Shown here in pieces: positions 1 to 5,420 of a stretch of DNA of 6,131 nucleotides; positions within the stretch are counted from its first letter, which is position 1, and the number at the start of each line of letters is the position of its first letter. The DNA is from Alphaproteobacteria bacterium (GTDB lineage: Bacteria > Pseudomonadota > Alphaproteobacteria > UBA11222). The position numbers and the translations under genes were made by a program. The notes under the pieces are model-generated. The model searched no databases and was not told the DNA's origin. It was given only the letters and a program-made list of their open reading frames with translations. The stretch spans positions 10,674 through 16,804 of the forward strand of contig DMKG01000190.1 in the NCBI GenBank assembly GCA_003454415.1. The letters are read 5' to 3'.

Positions 1-26
1 TCCGTATCTAGAACGATTTCCCGCAT
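1..26 (-). CDS. dnaQ: DNA polymerase III epsilon subunit (3'-5' proofreading exonuclease), first 9 codons only
   Basis: Only the start is in the window, and the gene continues past the left edge. On the minus strand an ATG at 26-24 opens the peptide MREIVLDT, followed by a codon beginning GA. This matches the usual DnaQ opening (MREIVLDTETTG). The Asp at residue 7 and the presumed Glu at residue 9 would be the DxE of exonuclease motif I, which binds the catalytic metals. The start lies three bases after the coaE stop (TGA at 32-30), so the two genes are surely co-transcribed. The ribosome site is poor: the nearest purine run is a GGAAAA stretch beginning at 42, about 13 bases upstream, so translational coupling to coaE is likely. 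Identification rests on nine codons plus the well-known coaE-dnaQ adjacency of alphaproteobacteria. Confidence 0.82.
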
Positions 27-29
27 ATG

Positions 30-659
30 TCAGCTTTTTTCCGACCGGCGCCGCCAGGCGCGCGCGTCACACGCCTTTAATCTGGGAAGCAGCGCTTTCA
101 CCTGTTCGGCGGCGTCTTCCAGTCCTTTGCTGGAATCGATAATATAATCCGCCCGCTGACGTTTTTCCGAATCCGGAACCTGCTTGGCGAGAATCGCCTG
201 AAACTTCTCCTCGCTCATTCCAGGACGCGCCAGAACCCGCTCGCGCTGCAACGCATAGGGCGCGCTGACCAGAACCGTGCAGTCCACCCGGGATTCTCCC
301 CCGGTTTCAAACAGCAAAGGTACGTCTATGATCACCAGATCCGCACCCGAATCCGCCGATTCCTGCAGGAATTTCTGCTGCTCCAAGCCTACCAGAGGGT
401 GGACGATGCTTTCCAGTTTCTTCAGCGCGGCCGGGTCATTCAGTACATATTTGCTGAGTTTTTCGCGGTCAATTCCGCCATCTTCACCGGTCACCCCTGG
501 AAAGGCGGCCTCGACCGGGGCCACCGCAGATCCGCCTTTCGCGTAAATGGCGTGTACGGCCGCATCGGCGTCGTAAACCGGAACCCCCAGGGCGCGAAAC
601 ATTTTCGCCGTTTCCGATTTGCCCATTCCGATAGAACCGGTAAGACCGGCAATCACCAT
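30..659 (-). CDS. coaE: Dephospho-CoA kinase
   Basis: CoaE phosphorylates the 3'-hydroxyl of dephospho-CoA with ATP, the last step of coenzyme A synthesis, in the cytosol. The 209-residue product has the family's normal length. A P-loop [11 protein letters not shown] starts at residue 5, followed by VYDAD (substrate/metal side, near residues 28-32), a VHPLV motif near 87 and the [12 protein letters not shown] strand-loop near 110-121, all typical of CoaE. I chose the ATG at 659-657 rather than the in-frame TTG at 665-663. The ATG has an AAGAAGGA ribosome site 7 bases upstream and gives the standard opening MVIAGLTGS, whereas the TTG would sit one base from that site. The start lies just past the aroE stop (TGA at 664-662). 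The last dozen residues are basic (RRR, then SEKS) and not obviously conserved. Confidence 0.96.
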   Translation of the reverse strand: MVIAGLTGSIGMGKSETAKMFRALGVPVYDADAAVHAIYAKGGSAVAPVEAAFPGVTGEDGGIDREKLSKYVLNDPAALKKLESIVHPLVGLEQQKFLQESADSGADLVIIDVPLLFETGGESRVDCTVLVSAPYALQRERVLARPGMSEEKFQAILAKQVPDSEKRQRADYIIDSSKGLEDAAEQVKALLPRLKACDARAWRRRSEKS

Positions 660-661
660 GA

Positions 662-1504
662 TCAATTCCTTCTTTGTCCTGCTTTAATATCCGCCTCCAA
701 CAGGCTGCGCAATGGCTTATCCACTTCCGGCATGACGCCGAACCAGGCTGCAAAACCCGGCCGCGCCTGATGAAGCAGCATGCCCAGCCCGTCAATGACA
801 GGATTGCCGCGCCGGCGCGCGGCTTCCAATAATGGCGTCATCAGAGGGGTATAGACGAGATCATAGACCTGCGCGGTGACTGGCAATTCATCCAGGCTGA
901 TATCCAGAGCGGGCTGGCCCGCCATACCGAGGCTTGAACAGTTCACCAGAAGGCTCGCCTCCCGGAGTCCGCGATGCAACCCCTCCCAGTCCCCAACATG
1001 GATTGGACCCCCAAGATCGGAAGCAAGAGCCTGGGCGCGGGCGCTGGTGCGGTTGAACAGGCGGATTTCCGGCGCCCCCGCATCGAGCAGCGCGGCAATC
1101 ACGGCGCGCGCAGCGCCGCCTGCGCCAATAATCGTGACGGGACCCGCTTCAGGACGCCAGGCTGGCGCCATTTCCCGCAGATTTTCCATGAAACCGAACC
1201 CGTCGGTATTCGAACCGGAATAGACGCCATTCTGAATGACGACGGTATTGACGGCGCCAAGACGTCTTGCGGCGGGATCCACTTCATCGCAGGCCCGCAT
1301 CGCCGTCTGTTTATGGGGAATGGTGACATTGACCCCGGCGAAACCCTTTGCTCCAAGCGCGCGAAATTCCATTGCAAAACTGTCAGCCGGAATGGGGATC
1401 GCTTCATAAGAGCCCTCAATATGGTATTTACGTAACCAGTAACCATGCAATATGGGGGAACGGGAATGGGAGACGGGCCAGCCAATGACCCCAGCGCGTT
1501 TCAT
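662..1504 (-). CDS. aroE: Shikimate dehydrogenase (NADP+)
   Basis: AroE reduces 3-dehydroshikimate to shikimate with NADPH, the fourth step of the chorismate pathway to aromatic amino acids. The 280-residue product is of usual length. Visible motifs in order: [13 protein letters not shown] (residues 5-17), whose S14 and S16 form the shikimate-binding Sx[10 protein letters not shown] with the catalytic Lys65; GAVNT with N86; SNTDG with D101, the partner of the catalytic lysine; the glycine-rich dinucleotide loop GAGGAARA (127-134); NRT at 151-153, the basic NADP-phosphate patch; and the C-terminal [11 protein letters not shown]. This is the AroE type, not the quinate/shikimate YdiB type, judging mainly by operon context. 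The ATG at 1504-1502 overlaps the upstream gene's stop in an ATGA arrangement, and an AGGA (1517-1514) sits 9 bases upstream. Relatives usually have maf directly upstream, but here there is no room for it. Confidence 0.96.
   Translation of the reverse strand: MKRAGVIGWPVSHSRSPILHGYWLRKYHIEGSYEAIPIPADSFAMEFRALGAKGFAGVNVTIPHKQTAMRACDEVDPAARRLGAVNTVVIQNGVYSGSNTDGFGFMENLREMAPAWRPEAGPVTIIGAGGAARAVIAALLDAGAPEIRLFNRTSARAQALASDLGGPIHVGDWEGLHRGLREASLLVNCSSLGMAGQPALDISLDELPVTAQVYDLVYTPLMTPLLEAARRRGNPVIDGLGMLLHQARPGFAAWFGVMPEVDKPLRSLLEADIKAGQRRN
667..674 (-). promoter_or_regulatory. Ribosome-binding site of coaE
   Basis: The minus strand reads AAGAAGGA here, inside the last codons of aroE. The AGGA core (670-667) is 7 bases from the ATG at 659, an ideal spacing, and only 1 base from the alternative TTG at 665. 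It therefore decides the coaE start in favour of the ATG. Confidence 0.7.
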
Positions 1505-2364
1505 AACGGGTTTTCCTGACGGTTTGATAACAGGTTGAGGATGGCGGCTGCGGTTTCTTCGACGGAACGCCGCGTTACATCGATGACCGGCCAGTTGTAG
1601 CGTGTGTAGAGACGCCGGGCGTAGCGGATTTCCTCCTCCACAATTTCGGGATCTGTATAATCCGTCCGGTCATCCTGATTGAGGGTCAGCAGACGGTTGC
1701 GCCGGACCTGCACCAGGAGATTTGAGCTTGTCGTCAATCCAACGATCAGCGGTTTGCGAAGCTGCAGGAGATTTTCCGGCAATTGGACGTTGGAGATCAC
1801 AGGGATATTCGCTGCTTTCAACCCGCGATTCGCCAGATAAATGCAGGTAGGGGTCTTGGACGTGCGGCTTACCCCCAGCAGAATGACATCGGCCTGATCG
1901 AGATCGTGGACAGACTGCCCGTCATCATGGGAGATGGTATATTGCATGGCTTCGATACGCTGAAAATACTCCGCGTTGAGGCTATGCTGTCCGCCTGGAC
2001 GATGGGAAATTTCAGCGCCGAGATAGGTTCCGAATAACTGAATCACCGGATCCAGAACCGACAGACAGGGGGTCTGAAGTTCCGCGCAACGCCGCTCCAG
2101 CATCGCCCGTAACTCATCACTCACCAGCGTATAGATCACGATACCCGGCAGATCCTCGATCTGCCGTAACACCCGGTCCAGATGACGGGCGGTGCGAACC
2201 AGAGCGTAGGAGTGCTCAATCGCTATGCCCGCTTCAAACTGCGCCGCGGCGGCGCGGGCAATCCCTATCAGAGTCTGTCCCGTAGCATCAGAAACCAGAT
2301 GAAGATGAAAATAGATCGATAATCTCTCCGGCGCGCTCTCTGGTTCTGAAACTGAGTCTGTCAC
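1501..2364 (-). CDS. Pyruvate phosphate dikinase / PEP synthase regulatory protein (DUF299 bifunctional kinase-pyrophosphorylase, RP001 family)
   Basis: This family switches PEP synthase or pyruvate phosphate dikinase off by ADP-dependent phosphorylation of an active-site threonine, and on again by phosphate-dependent removal that yields pyrophosphate. The 287-residue product shows the family signatures: FHLHLVSDATGQT (19-31), SHDDGQ near 145-150, the nucleotide-binding loop GVSRTSKTP (164-172) and the C-terminal IDVTRRSVEETAA (261-273). Which dikinase it controls cannot be read here; PPDK is common in alphaproteobacteria. The E. coli homologue is PpsR and the Rickettsia one is RP001. I use the GTG at 2364-2362 because no ATG, GTG or TTG occurs between it and the in-frame stop upstream (near 2463). 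The GTG has no clear ribosome site. It adds roughly five to ten residues (acidic, MTDSVSEPES) to the usual N-terminus. It heads the leftward operon and overlaps aroE by 4 bp. Confidence 0.92.
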   Translation of the reverse strand: MTDSVSEPESAPERLSIYFHLHLVSDATGQTLIGIARAAAAQFEAGIAIEHSYALVRTARHLDRVLRQIEDLPGIVIYTLVSDELRAMLERRCAELQTPCLSVLDPVIQLFGTYLGAEISHRPGGQHSLNAEYFQRIEAMQYTISHDDGQSVHDLDQADVILLGVSRTSKTPTCIYLANRGLKAANIPVISNVQLPENLLQLRKPLIVGLTTSSNLLVQVRRNRLLTLNQDDRTDYTDPEIVEEEIRYARRLYTRYNWPVIDVTRRSVEETAAAILNLLSNRQENPL

Positions 2365-2373
2365 GGCAAGAAC

Positions 2374-2382
2374 TGTGAAGAA
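2374..2382 (-). promoter_or_regulatory. DnaA-box-like 9-mer TTCTTCACA
   Basis: The minus strand reads TTCTTCACA, one mismatch from the TTATNCACA consensus. It lies about 10 bases upstream of the GTG start of the regulatory gene, at the left end of the candidate origin. A single near-match is weak alone; its position and the similar site at 2652-2660 add some weight. Confidence 0.35.
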
Positions 2383-2390
2383 AATGTATT

Positions 2391-2439
2391 CAGGGGATAA
2401 AAATGAGATTGTTTCATGAAAAGACCATGTTTTCCCCTG
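2391..2439. repeat. Interrupted inverted repeat with a palindromic centre
   Basis: The arms CAGGGGA (2391-2397) and TCCCCTG (2433-2439) are perfect inverted copies. Each is followed inward by an A-rich run on its own strand. Almost exactly between them lies the 10-bp palindrome TTTCATGAAA (2412-2421). The near-common centre suggests one extended protein-binding dyad, not two unrelated palindromes. The arms contain TCCCC, resembling the weak DnaA motif of Caulobacter. It has no U-tract and long spacing, so it does not look like a terminator. Confidence 0.5.
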
Positions 2440-2470
2440 GAAGGGAGATTCATTACGAAAGTTCTACCTG

Positions 2471-2479
2471 CGTGGACAA
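2471..2479 (-). promoter_or_regulatory. Weak DnaA-box-like 9-mer TTGTCCACG
   Basis: The minus strand reads TTGTCCACG, two mismatches (positions 3 and 9) from TTATCCACA. Two further weak GTG-containing 9-mers stand directly side by side nearby (TGTGAGTCC at 2494-2502 and TGTGCAAAC at 2503-2511). These are listed as a possible low-affinity cluster in the middle of the gap. Confidence 0.22.
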
Positions 2480-2646
2480 GATTCCCATATGCCTGTGAGT
2501 CCTGTGCAAACATGCTTTTCATCCCTGATCATCAACAGAAATCCCTAGCGCATAATATGAGCTATTCAAGAGTAAAATAGTATCACCAGATTTCAGCGCA
2601 CCCTCTACCTCTACAATCGATTCTTTAATTTATCTATTTAGGAAAA

Positions 2647-2675
2647 TTGTCTGTGAATCAATTTAGACCTATCAA
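2647..2675 (+). promoter_or_regulatory. Possible sigma-70-type promoter of the hemE operon
   Basis: TTGTCT (2647-2652, four of six to TTGACA) and TATCAA (2670-2675, four of six to TATAAT) are separated by exactly 17 bases. Initiation would fall near 2682, leaving a leader of about 20 bases. The match is modest, but it is the best spaced pair I found next to hemE. Confidence 0.35.
2652..2660 (-). promoter_or_regulatory. DnaA-box-like 9-mer TGATTCACA
   Basis: The minus strand reads TGATTCACA. It is one mismatch from TTATTCACA and one from the Caulobacter moderate-affinity box TGATCCACA. It sits beside the AT-rich block, within a perfect inverted repeat (AAATTG at 2644-2649 and CAATTT at 2659-2664) and between the putative -35 and -10 of hemE, so DnaA or another protein bound here would also cover the hemE promoter. 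Confidence 0.4.
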
Positions 2676-2680
2676 TAACA

Positions 2681-2699
2681 GAGAGAGATGCTAGTTTAG
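2681..2699 (+). other. Ribosome-site-like purines and three-codon mini-ORF just before hemE
   Basis: GAGAGAG (2681-2687) is followed at once by ATG CTA GTT TAG (2688-2699), which ends three bases before the hemE ATG and in the same frame. The purine run is 15 bases from the hemE start, too far for a good ribosome site, and too close to the first ATG. It may be chance, a reinitiation arrangement, or the remnant of a longer hemE start. Confidence 0.3.
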
Positions 2700-2702
2700 C
2701 AA

Positions 2703-3740
2703 ATGACCGAAAAACATCTTTTAACGGCCCTGGAAGGCAGGAAACCCGGGCGGCCGCCGATCTGGATGATGCGTCAGGCCGGGCGTTATCTGCCTGAATA
2801 CCGCGAAATCAGAAACCGCGCCGCCGGGTTTCTGGAACTTTGCTATACGCCTGAAATGGCGGCTGAAATCAGCCTTCAGCCGGTACGCAGATTTGGAATG
2901 GATGGCTGTATTCTGTTTTCTGACATCCTGGTGATTCCCGATGCGCTTGGGCAGCAGGTCAGGTTTGAAGAGAATGTGGGCCCGCTTCTGACGCCCTGTA
3001 TCATGGATGGTCAGGGTCTTGCTTTGCTGAGGCCGGAGAGAGTCATGGAACGTCTTGCGCCGGTTTGCGAGACGGTTCGTCTGTGCAGGAAATCCTTGCC
3101 GCCTCATGTGACGATGATCGGATTCGCGGGCGCGCCATGGACGGTCGCAACCTATATGGTTGGCGGAAGAGGGAGCACGGATCAGGCCGCCGCAAGGAAA
3201 TGGGCCTACCGGAACCCGGGGGAATTCAGTCAGCTCATCGAGATTCTGGTTGAGGCGACGGCGGAATATCTGATTGCGCAGATCGACGCGGGTGCGGAAG
3301 CCATACAGGTCTTCGATACATGGGCGGGTGCGTTGCCGGCTGTGGAACTGCGTAAATGGTGCATCAATCCGGTAAAGAAACTGATTGGGCGGGTTCATGA
3401 AAAACATCCGCGGATTCCTGTCATTGGTTTTCCGAAATCCGCGGGTTTTTCCTATCGCGATTTTGTGCTGGAAACGGGGGTTCAGGGCGTCAGCGTAGAC
3501 CACGGCATGCCCTTGGATTATGCGCGGCAATTTCTGCAGCCGCTGGCTGCGGTTCAGGGCAATCTCGACCCCTTGCTGGTCGTGACGGGGGGAAACAGCA
3601 TGCTTGAAGCCGCTGGTCAAATTCTGAAAAGCCTGGGGCAGGGACCTTTTATCTTCAATCTGGGGCATGGAATTGTCCCGGAAACGCCTGTTGAGAATGT
3701 CGGTGAGCTTGTGCGGTTTGTACAGCAATGGCAGGGGTGA
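2703..3740 (+). CDS. hemE: Uroporphyrinogen III decarboxylase
   Basis: HemE removes four carboxyl groups from uroporphyrinogen III to give coproporphyrinogen III in the cytosol, the first step committed to the heme side after uroporphyrinogen. The 345-residue protein is of normal length. Motifs in order: IWMMRQAGRYLPEYR (20-34), containing the substrate-binding RQAGRY signature; FSDILVIPDALG (72-83), where D74 matches the catalytic aspartate; the second signature GFAGAPWTVATYMVGG (140-155) with the conserved tyrosine Y151; FDTWAG (204-209); and GHGIVPETPVENV (321-333), with H322 the conserved histidine. The ATG at 2703 gives the usual N-terminus, but its ribosome site is weak and an in-frame mini-ORF stops just upstream. 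It heads the rightward heme operon, and its stop lies 13 bases inside hemH. A long antisense reading frame across it is a shadow. Confidence 0.97.
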   Translation: MTEKHLLTALEGRKPGRPPIWMMRQAGRYLPEYREIRNRAAGFLELCYTPEMAAEISLQPVRRFGMDGCILFSDILVIPDALGQQVRFEENVGPLLTPCIMDGQGLALLRPERVMERLAPVCETVRLCRKSLPPHVTMIGFAGAPWTVATYMVGGRGSTDQAAARKWAYRNPGEFSQLIEILVEATAEYLIAQIDAGAEAIQVFDTWAGALPAVELRKWCINPVKKLIGRVHEKHPRIPVIGFPKSAGFSYRDFVLETGVQGVSVDHGMPLDYARQFLQPLAAVQGNLDPLLVVTGGNSMLEAAGQILKSLGQGPFIFNLGHGIVPETPVENVGELVRFVQQWQG

Positions 3741-4804
3741 AGCGCGAAAGAATCGCCGTAATTCTGTTCAATCTCGGCGGGCCGGACAGTCTGGCGGCGG
3801 TCTATCCCTTTCTTCTCAATCTTTTCAGCGACCCGGATATTCTTCGGATGCCAGGATTTTTGCGCTGGATTCTTGCACGGGTCATTGCCCGCCGGCGGCT
3901 GGAAGAGGCAAAGAAGATCTATGCGCAGTTAGGGGGCGGATCGCCTATTCTGCCTGAAACGCGGCGTCAGCAAGAGGCGCTGGAAAAAGAGATGCAGGAT
4001 CGGGGCTTCGAAAATCTGCGCTGTTTTACCGTCATGCGTTACAGCGCCCCTCGCGCCCAGGAAGTAATTCTTGAGTTGCAGCGATTTTCACCGGAGCGAA
4101 TCGTTCTGTTGCCGCTTTATCCCCAATATTCGACGACGACAACAAGATCTTCTCTGAAAGAATGGCGTGACCTTTCCAGCTCCTCTGGATTGACTGCTGA
4201 TACACATATCGTCGGGTGTTATTTTGAGCAGGCGGATTTCATCGCCTCCCATGTGGCTGTGATCCGGGCTGCTGCGCCGCAATATTACGGTGATCATGGG
4301 AATCATAAGGCGCTGCTTTTGTTTTCCGCCCATGGCTTGCCTCAGCGTATTGCGGATTCTGGTGATCCGTACCCGGATCAGATAAGGAAGACCGCGGTTT
4401 CGATCGTGACCAGGCTGGGATTGGGAGCTGACGATTGGGAAATTTCCTATCAGAGCCGGGTTGGACCTCTTAAATGGCTGCAACCGGCGACAGAGGCGCG
4501 TTTACGGGCGGCAGGAGCCGCGGGCCGGCCCGTGGTGCTTGTCCCGATCAGTTTTATTTCCGAGCATTCCGAAACCCTGGTGGAGTTGGACATCGAACTG
4601 AAGCATTTGGCGGAAATGGCGGGGGTTCCTGAATATATCCGGGCGCCAGCCCTTGGCGTGCAGAGTGATTTCATCCGTGGCCTGGCGTCACTGGCAGGCG
4701 ATGCTCTGGATCTGAGGGACAAAGCAGTTCTGTGCGGCGCGCCTGAGGCGGCGAAGTGCTGCCTGAGCGGGGAGAGATATTTTAAAGATGGATTATCTGA
4801 CTGA
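3728..4804 (+). CDS. hemH: Ferrochelatase (protoporphyrin type)
   Basis: HemH inserts ferrous iron into protoporphyrin IX to form protoheme, the last pathway step, usually at the inner face of the membrane. The 358-residue product fits the family. Visible motifs: ILFNLGGPDS near 12-21, YAQLGGGSPI (65-74), VMRYSAP (102-108), LLPLYPQYSTTTT (127-139), the ferrochelatase signature around LLFSAHGLP with catalytic His202, and SEHSETLVELD (278-288) with His280 and Glu282, the conserved active-site pair. Cysteines at 336, 344 and 345 near the C-terminus, plus C164, may ligate a [2Fe-2S] cluster as in Caulobacter ferrochelatase; this is inference. The ATG at 3728 overlaps hemE by 13 bp. A GTG at 3737 with a GTGA overlap is an alternative and would only drop three residues. 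Neither has a strong ribosome site, so coupling to hemE is likely. Confidence 0.96.
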   Translation: MAGVKRERIAVILFNLGGPDSLAAVYPFLLNLFSDPDILRMPGFLRWILARVIARRRLEEAKKIYAQLGGGSPILPETRRQQEALEKEMQDRGFENLRCFTVMRYSAPRAQEVILELQRFSPERIVLLPLYPQYSTTTTRSSLKEWRDLSSSSGLTADTHIVGCYFEQADFIASHVAVIRAAAPQYYGDHGNHKALLLFSAHGLPQRIADSGDPYPDQIRKTAVSIVTRLGLGADDWEISYQSRVGPLKWLQPATEARLRAAGAAGRPVVLVPISFISEHSETLVELDIELKHLAEMAGVPEYIRAPALGVQSDFIRGLASLAGDALDLRDKAVLCGAPEAAKCCLSGERYFKDGLSD

Positions 4805-5246
4805 ATTCCTTAGAGAATATTATCTTTGGATCAAGAGTCTGCATCTGATTATGGCATTCGCCTGGATAGCGGGAATGATGTATCTGCCGCGGCTGTATGT
4901 GCATCATTGCGATGCCCCGACCGGTTCAGTGCAATCGGAAAAATTCAAGGATATGGAAGGTCTTTTGTTGCGGGGCATTATCAACCCATCCATGGTTTTG
5001 ACACTTGTTTTCGGGATTTTGCTGTTATTGACCCCCGGGGTGGTGGATTGGTCTCAGGGTTGGATATGGGCGAAGCTGGCCATGGTGCTGGGACTGTTCG
5101 CCCTGCATGGGCTTTTCAGCCGCTGGCGGCGGGAGTTTGCGGTGGATAAACGGGCGCGCCCAGGACTTTTTTACAGGATTTATAATGAACTGCCCTTTGT
5201 TTTGCTGATCGGAATCATCATCATGGTGATTGTGCGGCCGTTTTAG
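4788..5246 (+). CDS. hemJ: Protoporphyrinogen IX oxidase, HemJ type (UPF0093 membrane protein)
   Basis: HemJ oxidises protoporphyrinogen IX to protoporphyrin IX in the inner membrane, supplying the substrate of HemH. It is unrelated to HemG or HemY. The 152-residue protein has about four hydrophobic helices (near 12-34, 66-84, 92-112 and 134-150), the family's usual topology. Conserved features visible: WIKSLHLI with His19, thought to bind heme; FAWIAGMMYLPRLYVHH (24-40); EKFKDMEGLLLRGIINPSM (51-69); W-AKL with Lys96; and the C-terminal YNELPFVLLIGIIIMVIVRPF region ending in the typical K/R-P-F. The ATG at 4788 overlaps the hemH end by 17 bp and has GGAGAG (4771-4776) 11 bases upstream. It is identical in position to the Rickettsia RP883-type gene after hemH. 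It is the last gene of the heme operon. Confidence 0.95.
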   Translation: MDYLTEFLREYYLWIKSLHLIMAFAWIAGMMYLPRLYVHHCDAPTGSVQSEKFKDMEGLLLRGIINPSMVLTLVFGILLLLTPGVVDWSQGWIWAKLAMVLGLFALHGLFSRWRREFAVDKRARPGLFYRIYNELPFVLLIGIIIMVIVRPF

Positions 5247-5290
5247 GAATTAATTGACTTCACGGCAAAATGCGTTAAAGCTTGGCTGTG

Positions 5291-5323
5291 AAAAGCCGCG
5301 ACCAGCGGTTTTATCCATTTTTT
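5291..5323 (+). terminator. Possible weak intrinsic terminator after hemJ
   Basis: AAAA (5291-5294), a bulged G, then CCGC (5296-5299) pair with GCGG (5305-5308) and TTTT (5309-5312) around a five-base loop. A T-rich stretch follows (TTTTATCCATTTTTT, 5309-5323). The GC stem is only 4 bp plus an A-T extension, so it is a weak terminator at best. A second hairpin (GGCT 5284-5287 with AGCC 5294-5297) uses some of the same bases. Confidence 0.35.
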
Positions 5324-5420
5324 CCTGCACCTACCGCCTAACTGTGAACGGCCAGCCGGAAAAACACTCCTCCCTTGTCCTGTCTCTTCTAGATTTCTGT
5401 TCTGGCCTTCACCCCTTGTA

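Larger units (their letters stand above)
2611..2680. other. AT-rich block, candidate DNA-unwinding element
   Basis: By hand count 52 of 70 bases are A or T, and 25 of 30 at 2621-2650, in a window whose genes are GC-richer. TTTA occurs three times in 17 bases (2624-2640). It adjoins the best DnaA-like site, the usual arrangement of an unwinding element. It could equally be ordinary AT-rich promoter DNA. Confidence 0.4.
2365..2702. other. Divergent intergenic region; candidate chromosomal replication origin (Cori-like) plus hemE promoter region
   Basis: No coding sequence is evident in this 338-bp gap. It lies between an RP001-family gene and hemE, transcribed away from each other, the same setting as the Caulobacter origin Cori; this rests on known gene order. 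Seen directly: an AT-rich block at 2611-2680 (about 74% AT, with 25 of 30 bases A/T at 2621-2650); TTCACA-type DnaA-box-like 9-mers at 2374-2382, 2652-2660 and, weaker, 2471-2479; repeated TCCC motifs on both strands (TCCCC at 2433-2437 and, on the minus strand, 2397-2393; ATCCCT at 2521 and 2541), vaguely like Caulobacter weak DnaA sites; two dyads; and a tandem CCTCTA repeat at 2602-2613. I find no full CtrA site (TTAA-N7-TTAA) and no full IHF site. Origin function is inference. Confidence 0.55.

Noticed and set aside
663..665. TTG as start of coaE
   Set aside because: It is one base from the AAGGA ribosome site, while the ATG six bases further on has ideal spacing and gives the usual N-terminus.
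2625..2640. CtrA-like TTAA...TTTA pair
   Set aside because: The consensus needs TTAA-N7-TTAA; here the second half is TTTA at spacing 8. In such AT-rich DNA this is not convincing.
2447..2659. Five GANTC (CcrM methylation) sites in the candidate origin (2447, 2480, 2497, 2619, 2655)
   Set aside because: At first this looked like enrichment, but I count six GANTC sites in the first 365 bases of the window, inside coaE, so the density is not special to the gap.
2656..2682. IHF-like cores AATCAA and TATCAA
   Set aside because: Both lack the TTR part at the right distance of the WATCAANNNNTTR consensus.
2721..3728. 335-codon open frame on the minus strand across hemE
   Set aside because: It is fully antisense to an unmistakable hemE, and its product is rich in Arg, His, Pro and Gln without any recognisable motif; a typical shadow frame.
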